Source: Chlamydiota bacterium
GTDB taxonomy: Bacteria > Chlamydiota > Chlamydiia > Chlamydiales > Simkaniaceae
NCBI GenBank assembly: GCA_029556005.1
Contig: JAKQGT010000166.1
Coordinates: 1 to 16,644 of the forward strand
Direction of reading: 5' to 3'
DNA length: 16,644 nucleotides
Positions 7,529 to 14,504 of this stretch are shown here, piece after piece. Position 1 is the stretch's first letter, and every line of letters starts with the position of its first letter. The notes beneath the pieces are model-generated. The model saw only the letters and a program-made list of their open reading frames with translations, did not search any database and was not told where the DNA came from. The translations under genes were made by a program, and so were the position numbers.

Positions 7529-9346
7529 TTATTTTGTCATGCACTTAGATTGCACTGAAGGTAAGAACCCTCCTATCTGCGCATCCCAAAGAGACTTATA
7601 ATGTCCATTCTTATTAAGGAGGTCTTCATGAGAACCATCTTCAATAATCTTTCCATTATCAAAAACTAAAATCCGATCCATATTCAAAAGAGTTGAAAGG
7701 CGGTGTGCAATGATGAGTGTTGTTTTTTCTTTCATCACCTCAAACAAAGTCTCTTTAATGGCTTTTTCTGTGACCGCATCTAATTGAGATGTTGCTTCAT
7801 CAAGTATCAGCAGAGGAGCATTTTTTAGTAAAACTCTTGCAATAGCTACTCGCTGCCTTTCTCCTCCTGACAACTTCACACCCTGTTCCCCAATAAGCGA
7901 ATGATACCCTCTTGGGAGTTGGAGAGCAAACTCATGTACATGTGCTTTTTTAGCTGCTTCAATCACTTCCTCATCTGAAGCACTCACTCTCCCAAAGCGA
8001 ATATTATCCATGAGTGTTCTGTGAAATAGGGAAGGATTTTGTGGAATCAGACCGATACAAGAGCGAAGCGTATTTTGATCAACAGATTGAATATTTTGCC
8101 CGTCAACTAAAATCTGTCCATGAGTGACATCATAAAGACGCAAAAGCAAATTGATAAATGTCGACTTCCCACTACCCGAGTACCCCACTACCCCCACTTT
8201 CTGACCAGAGTGGATCGTCAGAGACTTATTAATAAAAAAAGGCCTATCAGGAGTATAGTGAAAACCTACCCTATCAAAAACAATTTTCCCAGCTTTTACT
8301 TTAAGTGGAGGAGCGTTTTTTTTATCAACAACTTCTACAGGTGAAAAAATAACCTTTAAAGAATGACGGCACTTTCCCCAAGCTTCATTTAGTTGATCGA
8401 TCAGCTCAGTACCACTCCAAACATTCTCTGTGACATACAAGGTTGAACCTAAAATAAAAGCAAAGTCTCCAACCGTTATTAAATCAGAGATTTTAAAACG
8501 AATTAAAAAATAAATAATAAATCCAACAAGACAGGTAATAGAAAACCCCTGAAAAAAATAGAACTTAATTAAGAATCTCTCTTTTTTTTGAAACATTTCC
8601 GTCATCTGATTTAATGATTTTTTAATAAACGTTCCTTCAAAAACTCTCCTTACAAACAGCTTTACACTAGAAAAATTTGTAATACTATCCACCACTCTTC
8701 CCGCAACATGTGATTGAGCTGTGGCCAGATCATTAGCTAAGTTTGAAATTTTTTTAGAAAATCTTAAACTCGTTAAAACAAAACACAACGTCCAAATGAG
8801 TAGAGCCATAGAAAAAATAGGATGAATACAATACATCGTAATTAAGGCCGCTATTAACTGAGCTGCAGACCTTATCAACCGAATCGATAGATTACTTCCA
8901 ATCCGCTCAAAATTTTCAGCCATAATCATGATATTATTCGCGATCGCTCCTCCAAGCGTCTCTTGAAAAAAGCGTTCTGATTGATTATGAACCCGATCAA
9001 ACAAACTTTGAATAAGATGATTCTTGATCACTGGAACTATTCTAAGATTAATGTAATTAATGACTCTCCAACAGATGTTATGCATCTCAAAATTCATCAC
9101 GACAAATATAGAAAATGCTAAAACAATTTTATTATTAATTGGCGAATCATTTAAAACATCTATTAAAATCTTAGTAAAAAAAGCATTCAATAATCCATAT
9201 ATGCCTACAATTGATGCACATAGAGTTAAGGCTATAACTGATAACTTATAAGGTTTATAGAAACTCCAAAAAACCTTCCCTATAGAAGAAGGAGGTTCTT
9301 CAGCTAAAAAGTGAAATGATTTGACGGCTTCGCTCTTTCCAATCAT
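7529..9346 (-). CDS. ABC exporter, fused membrane and ATPase domains
   Basis: This is a half-transporter of about 605 residues in the MsbA/ATM1-like exporter class, which dimerises in the inner membrane. The first 310 residues hold hydrophobic segments near 35-65, 78-93, 165-198 and 265-285, consistent with six helices. In numbering that starts at a TTG four codons upstream, the ATPase domain has Walker A GYSGSGKST at 392-400, a Q-loop near 440, signature LSGGERQR at 496-503, Walker B LLILDEATS at 516-524 and the switch His at 552, all intact. The ATG at 9346 is preferred over the TTG at 9358, though neither has a strong Shine-Dalgarno. The start lies within the 3' end of the preceding glycosyltransferase gene. 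In this setting it may flip a lipid-linked glycan (PglK-like); a lipid or peptide substrate is possible. Confidence 0.88.
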   Translation of the reverse strand: MIGKSEAVKSFHFLAEEPPSSIGKVFWSFYKPYKLSVIALTLCASIVGIYGLLNAFFTKILIDVLNDSPINNKIVLAFSIFVVMNFEMHNICWRVINYINLRIVPVIKNHLIQSLFDRVHNQSERFFQETLGGAIANNIMIMAENFERIGSNLSIRLIRSAAQLIAALITMYCIHPIFSMALLIWTLCFVLTSLRFSKKISNLANDLATAQSHVAGRVVDSITNFSSVKLFVRRVFEGTFIKKSLNQMTEMFQKKERFLIKFYFFQGFSITCLVGFIIYFLIRFKISDLITVGDFAFILGSTLYVTENVWSGTELIDQLNEAWGKCRHSLKVIFSPVEVVDKKNAPPLKVKAGKIVFDRVGFHYTPDRPFFINKSLTIHSGQKVGVVGYSGSGKSTFINLLLRLYDVTHGQILVDGQNIQSVDQNTLRSCIGLIPQNPSLFHRTLMDNIRFGRVSASDEEVIEAAKKAHVHEFALQLPRGYHSLIGEQGVKLSGGERQRVAIARVLLKNAPLLILDEATSQLDAVTEKAIKETLFEVMKEKTTLIIAHRLSTLLNMDRILVFDNGKIIEDGSHEDLLNKNGHYKSLWDAQIGGFLPSVQSKCMTK

Positions 9347-10421
9347 GCTTCTCTGCAAAAGACTTATAATCTCCAGTCGACTTTAAATCTTTTAATATAT
9401 GGATAAATTCTTCTTTAGATGAGGCAAGATGTGCAGGGGATTTAAGATGTTCTAATTCATCCCATTTAGTGCTAACTACTGGAATCCCACTTGCCATATA
9501 TTCATAAAGCTTAAGAGGGTTGACCCGGTGAATCAATTCAGGATGCCCTTTTACATCAAATGGAATTAGACCTACAGTTGCATGTTGCAAATAGGCGGGG
9601 ATTTCCTTCCAAGACCGCACACCTAACAAATGTAAATTAGGCAAGTGTTGAAGTTTTTTCCTTTCATTTGGCCCAATAAGCACAAAATTCATATTAGGCA
9701 GCGCACGCGCTGCTGACATAAGGAGATCTGTATCAAACCATTCTCGAATAGCTCCTACATAAACTGCAATGGGACCTTTTAAGTTTTGATATTCTAGGGG
9801 GACTTCCCGAGAGTGAGCAAAATGTGAAAAATCTACACCGTTTGGTACAAACTCCATACGTTTGGGTTGGGCACTTTTTACATACGTTTCAAGCCCTTTT
9901 GCTGTGTAAATAACACAATCAACCTCTCTCATAAGTTTTTCTTCTAAATGCTTTTTTGCAACAGCTGTTTGTTGAAAAGCCTTATTATAATCAGCCAAAC
10001 GGTAAATAGAATATTTTGGAGAAAGAGTTTTCATTAAAAATGCATGGGTTGGGCTATCAAAATAAAGTAAATCAGGTTTATCAAAGCCTTGATGTTTTAG
10101 TTTAGAAGTTAAAGATGGAAATGAAAAAATCTGCCAGTTTTTATGTAGCCACTCAGAACGCAAAAGAGGGTGATTATAAGGCGAAAGTAAACTTCCAGAA
10201 AGATATGTCCAAATATTTTCCTCTCTTATCCCTCCTTTACAATAAATTTCAAAACGGCTTTTTAACCCAGGTGTTTGTTTAAGAAGATGAGCTGGAGAGA
10301 TGGGATCTGAAATAAACGCAACTTTCCACCCTTGACATGCAAAAGCTCTTGCAAAATGATGACTTCCCACCTGAAAAGGGCTTGTCCAATAGTTGGCACA
10401 AGCCATAACAATTTTTTTCAT
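9300..10421 (-). CDS. GumK-like glycosyltransferase (GT4/GT1-type fold)
   Basis: The 373-residue protein is a complete GT-B enzyme. It starts with MKKIVMACANYWTSPFQVGS and FARAFACQGWKVAFISD. It then has LLYFDSPTHAFL and YRLADYNKAF at about 137-146, the arrangement of GumK-type glucuronosyltransferases. The second domain begins after EFVPNGVDFSHF, continues AVYVGAIREWFD and NFVLIGP, and has the donor motif NPLKLYEYMASGIPVVS. Donor specificity cannot be fixed from sequence. It is the first gene of the six-gene minus-strand operon, preceded by a 172-nt gap holding a palindrome and a mini-ORF. The start ATG has AAGAG six nucleotides upstream. The 3' end overlaps the ABC exporter gene by 47 nt, counted from that gene's ATG. 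Confidence 0.82.
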   Translation of the reverse strand: MKKIVMACANYWTSPFQVGSHHFARAFACQGWKVAFISDPISPAHLLKQTPGLKSRFEIYCKGGIREENIWTYLSGSLLSPYNHPLLRSEWLHKNWQIFSFPSLTSKLKHQGFDKPDLLYFDSPTHAFLMKTLSPKYSIYRLADYNKAFQQTAVAKKHLEEKLMREVDCVIYTAKGLETYVKSAQPKRMEFVPNGVDFSHFAHSREVPLEYQNLKGPIAVYVGAIREWFDTDLLMSAARALPNMNFVLIGPNERKKLQHLPNLHLLGVRSWKEIPAYLQHATVGLIPFDVKGHPELIHRVNPLKLYEYMASGIPVVSTKWDELEHLKSPAHLASSKEEFIHILKDLKSTGDYKSFAEKHDWKERSRQIISLFS

Positions 10422-10447
10422 GAACTACTCTTTTTGATCTATCACAC

Positions 10448-10495
10448 TTAAACTACCATAATGAATACTTTCATTCCGACATAAAAACCCCTCCT
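10448..10495 (-). promoter_or_regulatory. Possible leader mini-ORFs before the glycan operon
   Basis: On the minus strand a strong Shine-Dalgarno-like AGGAGGGG (10495-10488) lies five nucleotides before an ATG at 10482, which reads only Met-Ser-Glu-stop. That stop overlaps (ATGA) a second ATG at 10474 reading MKVFIMVV-stop, ending at 10448. The first operon gene starts 27 nt further on with a weaker site. This could be a leader peptide or the worn-down start of a former glycosyltransferase gene, since MKVFIMVV resembles such N-termini. It could also be chance. Confidence 0.3.
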
Positions 10496-10503
10496 ATATT
10501 AAA

Positions 10504-10580
10504 GTTATACCGAAATGGTTTCAAAAATTGGATTTTCGGCTACGCTAAAAAATCAATTTTTGAAACCATTTCGGTATAAC
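10504..10580. repeat. 77-bp palindrome with perfect 27-bp arms
   Basis: Bases 10504-10530 and 10554-10580 are exact reverse complements around a 23-base loop. The arms begin GTTATACCGAAATGG. The palindrome lies 13 nt downstream of the stop codon of the secreted hypothetical gene and upstream of the glycan operon on the same strand. No U-tract follows on either strand, so it is not a standard intrinsic terminator, though such a stem could still block read-through or protect the 3' end. The length and perfection suggest a mobile repeat family (REP- or MITE-like). The TATACC...GGTATA ends could reflect a TA target site. Other copies cannot be checked from this window. Confidence 0.85.
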
Positions 10581-10593
10581 AATAGCCCCTCTC

Positions 10594-11523
10594 TTACATG
10601 ATGCTGATCACAAGTCCTTCCCAGTCGTGCTGCTGAATAAAAGAGTCGATCTTAGTTAAAGGAACCCCAGTCGCGTGGGCAAATCCAGGAGTATAAAGAA
10701 GTAAGTTGTTTTTTGAAGCTTCATGGGCCATGCGCTCTCCAAATCCTCCCACAAAGCTCTTCCACTTAAAGTGATTTCCTTTGATTTTAGGAAGGCGTTT
10801 TTTAAGATCCTGACGAGAGTTAATGTATCCCATAAAACGTAAAGGATGGACAGGGGCGATTTTATCTCCCAGTTTTTCCATCTCTTTTTTCTTAAGGAGC
10901 AATTCGAATACATTGAGATCGGCAAGTTTCTTAATGAGCTTCTCAATGTTCTTTTGATCTTCTGCATTGAGACGGAGATTATAATATAGCTGAGGATTTG
11001 GAGCGTTGCCCTCATTCACAGGAACCGGAGCCCGCATGACACGCACTTCTGGAAGGGTCTCTCGACATAACATTTGCATAAGCTGCGTCAGAGCTTCCGT
11101 CCCTAAAGAAAGATGCTCCCAGGCAATTTCTTCGGCTAGTCTCTGTTCATAAAGAGCCCCTGCATTTTCTAGTACATCTAAAAAAGCTTTCTTTGTCTGT
11201 GTAAATTCTTCTAAAGAGAGTCCCTCCTGGAGTTTCTGGGTAAATCTTGTATAGAAACTGGATAGCCCATCAAGATTTCCATCAAAAATGAACTTTCCCC
11301 CTCTATCTGGAGTAAAAACATAGGCAGTCTTTTCACCTTCAGTAACTTGAGAATGGATCGAGTAAAAAAGAAACTCTTGAAGCAGCGCCTCTTCCGGATC
11401 TTCAGAGGAGGATGAGGCAAGAGGATACTCTACTTTAACATCAGGAGAAGGCCATAGGGCATGAAGAGGTCCTCCTAAGAGGATCATGAGAACCATAAGA
11501 AATTGCATCGCCAACCTTTTCAT
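10594..11523 (-). CDS. Secreted hypothetical protein
   Basis: I do not recognise this 309-residue protein. The N-terminus is a clear Sec signal peptide: MKRLAMQF, a hydrophobic run to about residue 17, and a likely cleavage site after LHA near residue 22. There is no lipobox Cys. The mature part is rich in charged helices (a Ser/Glu patch near 38-48, then long Lys/Glu/Leu stretches) and ends in a more compact LLLYTPGFAHATGVPLTK segment. The start was moved from a TTG at 11529 to the ATG at 11523 because AAAGGAG lies six nucleotides upstream of the latter. It is divergent from the holin-like gene and followed by the 77-bp palindrome. It probably acts in the periplasm or outside the cell; host-directed function is speculation. 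Confidence 0.75.
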   Translation of the reverse strand: MKRLAMQFLMVLMILLGGPLHALWPSPDVKVEYPLASSSSEDPEEALLQEFLFYSIHSQVTEGEKTAYVFTPDRGGKFIFDGNLDGLSSFYTRFTQKLQEGLSLEEFTQTKKAFLDVLENAGALYEQRLAEEIAWEHLSLGTEALTQLMQMLCRETLPEVRVMRAPVPVNEGNAPNPQLYYNLRLNAEDQKNIEKLIKKLADLNVFELLLKKKEMEKLGDKIAPVHPLRFMGYINSRQDLKKRLPKIKGNHFKWKSFVGGFGERMAHEASKNNLLLYTPGFAHATGVPLTKIDSFIQQHDWEGLVISIM

Positions 11524-11707
11524 AACCAACTCCTTTATGAAGAATTAAATCAGAAAAATGTAATAAAAAAATTCAATATTATTCAACCTCTTTTTCTCTC
11601 CAGTTTCACTAAATCAAAAAAATATTTGAAAAATATTGAAAAATCTTAGATGTATAAGTTTGAAAGATTAGTATTTTATTTAACCAGGTCTTATTGAGGA
11701 GAAAACA

Positions 11708-11983
11708 ATGAAAAACGTTCCTAAGTCTCAATTACATAGGCTTTGCCCCAAGTGCTTAGCTTTGTCGATTGGAATCGTTTGGGGGATTGCTGTCCTACTT
11801 ACCGGATGGATCGCGATGACCGGATGGGGATATCAATTTGTTGACACGATGTCTTCTGTTTACACCGGATACTCAGCTTCTTTCGTAGGTGGTATCGTGG
11901 GTGGCATCTGGGCATTCTTCGTCGGAGCTATTCTTGGCGGAGCCATTGCTATGGTGCACAACAAACTGATGAACCGATCGTAG
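11708..11983 (+). CDS. Small holin-like membrane protein
   Basis: The 91-residue protein has two hydrophobic segments, at about 18-38 and 56-83, separated by a short loop. The pattern VYTGYSASFVGGIVGGIWAF...GAILGGAIAMVHNKL (about 51-87) matches a small family often labelled 'bacteriophage holin' in databases (Y.GY...G...G..W.F..G...G...A...N). No phage genes are near, so a lysis role is not supported; a conserved inner-membrane protein of unknown function is a safer description. The first 15 residues are basic and contain a CPKC pair (about 14-17), which may be a metal or disulfide motif. The start ATG has a strong GAGGAG Shine-Dalgarno site seven nucleotides upstream. The 72 nt to manA contain a hairpin, so co-transcription is uncertain. 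Confidence 0.75.
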   Translation: MKNVPKSQLHRLCPKCLALSIGIVWGIAVLLTGWIAMTGWGYQFVDTMSSVYTGYSASFVGGIVGGIWAFFVGAILGGAIAMVHNKLMNRS

Positions 11984-11990
11984 GGTTTCA

Positions 11991-12020
11991 GGGGGATCAG
12001 TACACGTGTGCTGATTTCCC
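11991..12020 (+). terminator. Hairpin between the holin-like gene and manA
   Basis: Bases 11991-12003 can pair with 12008-12020 in RNA, giving a 13-bp stem with three G-U pairs and an ACGT loop. It sits eight nucleotides after the holin-like stop codon. The bases that follow (TTCTTGAG) are only partly T-rich, so it is a weak terminator or an attenuating hairpin. A second 7-bp stem (TGAGAAT at 12025-12031 with ATTCTCA at 12045-12051) ends four nucleotides before the manA start. Confidence 0.45.
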
Positions 12021-12055
12021 TTCTTGAGAATTCCGATTAGAGTTATTCTCAGCTC

Positions 12056-12979
12056 ATGCTGTATCCCTTATTATTCAAGCCCGTTTATAAAGATTATATC
12101 TGGGGGGGAAATCGTATCCCCAAAATCTTTCACCGGACAGGTCCCCCCGGAAAATGCGCCGAATCTTGGGAAGTTTCAGACCATCCTGATGGAATGAGCG
12201 TCATAGAAAATGGGCCCTTAAAAGGACTCACCCTTCACGAACTATTTCTTGAGAATAAAGAAGCCTTAATGGGAGAAGATTCCCATTTTGAGCGCTTCCC
12301 TCTTCTCATTAAAATCATCGATGCAGCGGAAAGCTTAAGTGTGCAGGTCCATCCAAACGATAAAACCGCAGCCAAGTTTGGAGGAGAAGCTAAAACAGAA
12401 TCTTGGGTGGTGCTAGATGCTACTGAAAAGGCAAGCGTTTATGCAGGGCTAAAAGAAAACATCTCAAAAGAAGAAATTCTTCAAAAACTTCCAACAAAAG
12501 AGATTCTCTCTTTGATGCGCACCATTCCCATCAAAAAAGGGGATGTCATTTTTATTCCTGGGGGGCGTTTGCATGCTATTGGGGCAGGAAGTTTGGTCTT
12601 TGAAGTCCAACAAAACTCCAATACAACTTATCGAGTTTATGATTATGATCGGGGACGTCCTCTCCACTTAGAACAAGCCAAAAAAGTGATGCGCTATGAA
12701 GACATAGAAGATCCTCTCATCACTCCCCTTCCAATAGAAAAAACAAAGGGCTACATACGCACAGAGCTGATTCGTACTCCCTATTTTGTCATGGAAAAGT
12801 GGATCATTCATCACACCATTCCTTGGGAAAAACTGGAAGATAAGATGGAAATCCTCTTTATTCTTGAGGGAGAAATCTCCCTCATTCCAACGGGGCGTTC
12901 CCTCCTTCTTCCAGCGCACTGTGCCCCTTTAGAAATCCCTACAAGGGGTGTGACCCTATTTAGAGTCTATCTCCCTTAA
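12056..12979 (+). CDS. manA: Mannose-6-phosphate isomerase, class I (short form)
   Basis: The enzyme interconverts mannose 6-phosphate and fructose 6-phosphate, linking glycolysis to mannose-derived nucleotide sugars. The 307 residues match the short Bacillus-type class I enzyme (about 315). Zinc ligands are visible: Q97 and H99 in SVQVHPND, E115 in KTESW, and H173 in IPGGRLHAIG. The catalytic-loop signature EVQQNSNTTYRVYDYDR is at 183-199. A jelly-roll C-terminal part (ILFILEGEISLIPTG) completes it. The start is LLFKPVYKDYIWGG-like at the expected position, but no clear Shine-Dalgarno precedes it and a small hairpin lies just upstream. The 3' end overlaps the convergent ankyrin-like gene by four nucleotides. 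It may supply mannose units to the glycan cluster 2 kb away. Confidence 0.92.
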   Translation: MLYPLLFKPVYKDYIWGGNRIPKIFHRTGPPGKCAESWEVSDHPDGMSVIENGPLKGLTLHELFLENKEALMGEDSHFERFPLLIKIIDAAESLSVQVHPNDKTAAKFGGEAKTESWVVLDATEKASVYAGLKENISKEEILQKLPTKEILSLMRTIPIKKGDVIFIPGGRLHAIGAGSLVFEVQQNSNTTYRVYDYDRGRPLHLEQAKKVMRYEDIEDPLITPLPIEKTKGYIRTELIRTPYFVMEKWIIHHTIPWEKLEDKMEILFILEGEISLIPTGRSLLLPAHCAPLEIPTRGVTLFRVYLP

Positions 12980-13251
12980 AGGTTGCTTGTTGCTGTAAAT
13001 TCTAAATGAGGATTATTCCCCATAAAAACCCTAAGCACAAGGGCTGCCGCTTCGCACCCATATCTTTCTGCATACTCAAGAGGTGTCCGGGGAATGCTTT
13101 CGATCGTTCTAATAAACGGGTTCTCCCCTTGATTCAGTAGCTGCATCACTTTTTTAACATTATTTTCTAGTGCTGCAGTAACAAGCTTTGTTGTATACAG
13201 CTTGCTGTTTTCAAATCCTATGTGGATATGTTGAGGATGAATTGTTGCCAT
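12976..13251 (-). CDS. Small ankyrin-repeat-like protein
   Basis: The 91-residue protein contains roughly one and a half ankyrin-type units. KLVTAALENNVKKVMQLLNQ then GENPF (about 22-46) matches the helix-helix-loop pattern L..AA..N....V..LL..G.NP. RTPLEYAERYG (about 55-65) matches the start of the next repeat (.TPL.YA...G). Ankyrin repeats mediate protein-protein contacts and are common in host-associated bacteria, but a unit this short may be a fragment of a larger protein or a small stand-alone adaptor. No signal peptide is seen. The ATG has a GGAG Shine-Dalgarno site seven nucleotides upstream. It is convergent with manA (4-nt overlap). The 130 nt upstream are very AT-rich and probably contain its promoter, which I could not fix. 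Confidence 0.65.
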   Translation of the reverse strand: MATIHPQHIHIGFENSKLYTTKLVTAALENNVKKVMQLLNQGENPFIRTIESIPRTPLEYAERYGCEAAALVLRVFMGNNPHLEFTATSNL

Positions 13252-13372
13252 ACTTCTTCTCCAAAATTTAATTGTTAATTAAAAGGAGAAAAAATCCTAA
13301 CAAATGAAAAAGAAAAACGAAATACGATCAATTATTTTATAATAAAATATACAAACCATTAAATATTTTATT

Positions 13373-13549
13373 AAGATAATTCTTGGTACAGGACATTTTT
13401 TTGAAAATAAGAAGCAAGCGAGGCAAAATCAGAGTTCCTTAAACGACGAGTCCCATAGCCAAAGTGCTATGGGTGAGGAGAAAAGGAAAACTGATGAAGC
13501 CGCAGCTGCTTATCATTTCAAAAAAATGTCCTGTACTAAGAAGATAATT
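13373..13549. mobile_element. 159-bp MITE-like element with 9-bp target duplication
   Basis: The element proper spans 13382-13540. Its ends, 13382-13406 and 13516-13540, are 25-bp inverted repeats with one mismatch (position 4), beginning CTTGGTACAGGACATTTT and CTTAGTACAGGACATTTT. A further ATAAG matches on each side after a two-base offset. It is flanked exactly by the direct repeat AAGATAATT (13373-13381 and 13541-13549), a 9-bp target duplication. The interior has no credible ORF and holds an 8-bp hairpin (CCCATAGC 13452-13459 with GCTATGGG 13466-13473). A non-autonomous transposon moved by a transposase elsewhere in the genome fits all of this. The parent family is not recognised. It inserted at the stop codon of the ROK kinase gene. 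Confidence 0.88.
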
Positions 13550-14504
13550 GTCTTAGCCCTTCAATCGCTAGGGCCAGAGCGCCCAGCTTGCCAATGTCGT
13601 CTCCCAGAATGCTGGGTTCAATCCGACAGTGTTTGAAGGGGATATTCCAGGAAAAATAGGGAAGTGCATTCAAAAGGGGTTTCATAACAAGCTCTTTTTC
13701 ATGCATAGCAATCGTTCCTAAAAGGATCGCATCGGGATTTAGAGTCATGAGAAGGATCCCTATTCCTTGCGCTAGGCGCTCGATATACTCTTCCCACACT
13801 TCTATCGCCAAGGCATCCCCCTTTTTTACAGCAGCGGTCACACTTTTCATGTCGATCTTTTCTAGTGAACCCGCTTCCTCTAAAATACGTGTCTTTGCTC
13901 CCCGCTTGATCCTTTCTTGAAGACGATGGGCAACATTGGCTCCCCCACAATAGACTTCAAAACACCCTTTTTGACCACAAGGACAGGGCGGACCTTTGGG
14001 ATCGAGGACAAAATGCCCCACCTCTCCAGCCGTGTCTGTCCCTCCTAATAGGAGTTTTCCCTGGGTCACAACGCCTCCACCCATTCCCGTACTCATCGTT
14101 AAATAGACAAGATTATCGGCATGTTTGGCACTTCCAAACTCCCACTCCGCAAGGGCTCCTGCATTCGCATCATTATTTACAAAAACGGGACGCCCTAAAC
14201 GCTCCCGGAAATAGCGCACAATGGGAACATTTTTCCATTCAGGGAGATTTGGGGGAGCAATCAACACCCCTTCTTTCACCGAAAGAGGACCTGGAAGGGC
14301 CAGCCCAATGCCTCGGATCTCTTCCACCTCTAAATTATGATCGCGCAAGAGATGCCCCACCTGTTCTACCAGCTGGGGAAGCCCTGTATCAGGCCCTTTT
14401 AATTGGGCTGTGGGAATACGCTTGTGATCGATAATATTTCCCTCTTCATCCCCAAGACAGATCGAAACCTTTGTTCCCCCGACATCAATTCCAATAAGAT
14501 CCAT
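13536..14504 (-). CDS. ROK-family sugar kinase, probable glucokinase
   Basis: ROK kinases phosphorylate glucose or related sugars (mannose, N-acetyl-sugars) with ATP in the cytoplasm. The 322 residues include the ATP phosphate loop IDVGGTKVS at 6-14, LPGPL near 70, VNNDANAGALAE at 109-120 with catalytic base D112, STGMGGG at 138-144, and the zinc site formed by H164 (EVGH), C174, C176 and C181 (CPCGQKGC). No helix-turn-helix domain precedes it, so it is an enzyme rather than a ROK repressor. Its ATG follows directly on the stop codon of the pentapeptide lipoprotein gene (TAAATG). The MITE-like insertion lies at its 3' end: the present stop TAG (13538-13536) belongs to the element, and the pre-insertion reading would have been Ser-TAA, one residue shorter. 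Glucokinase is the likeliest role; mannokinase is possible given manA nearby. Confidence 0.88.
   Translation of the reverse strand: MDLIGIDVGGTKVSICLGDEEGNIIDHKRIPTAQLKGPDTGLPQLVEQVGHLLRDHNLEVEEIRGIGLALPGPLSVKEGVLIAPPNLPEWKNVPIVRYFRERLGRPVFVNNDANAGALAEWEFGSAKHADNLVYLTMSTGMGGGVVTQGKLLLGGTDTAGEVGHFVLDPKGPPCPCGQKGCFEVYCGGANVAHRLQERIKRGAKTRILEEAGSLEKIDMKSVTAAVKKGDALAIEVWEEYIERLAQGIGILLMTLNPDAILLGTIAMHEKELVMKPLLNALPYFSWNIPFKHCRIEPSILGDDIGKLGALALAIEGLRQLSS

Larger units (their letters stand above)
2541..10421. other. AT-rich surface-glycan island
   Basis: Hand counts of single 60-base lines give G+C of 20/60 at 5701-5760 and 18/60 at 8521-8580 inside the block. Outside it they give 30/60 (1921-1980), 29/60 (12541-12600) and 28/60 (15901-15960). 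The block holds only glycan-related or metabolic enzymes: three glycosyltransferases (one HAD-fused), an ABC exporter, a deacetylase-fold protein, a radical SAM enzyme and a ComB-like protein. The left edge falls at the heparinase 3' end and the right edge near a perfect palindrome. No integrase, tRNA or flanking direct repeat was found. Horizontal acquisition is an inference from composition and content. Confidence 0.6.

Noticed and set aside
10656..11015. Alternative minus-strand frame within the secreted hypothetical gene
   Set aside because: It is a shadow frame with no ribosome site or recognisable features, inside a gene with a good start and signal peptide.
11530..11707. Promoters in the AT-rich divergent region
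   Set aside because: Several TTGAAA-like and TATAAG-like hexamers occur, but none has a 16-18-nt spacing, and in such AT-rich sequence they are expected by chance. Promoters are probable there but cannot be placed.
11708..11983. Phage lysis holin
   Set aside because: The holin label is database habit for this small family. No endolysin or other phage genes are present, so only a membrane protein is claimed.
13382..13540. Intrinsic terminator or small RNA in place of a transposon
   Set aside because: The exact 9-bp duplication outside the inverted repeats and the restored ancestral stop codon are explained by transposition and not by a terminator, although the element may now also end transcription.
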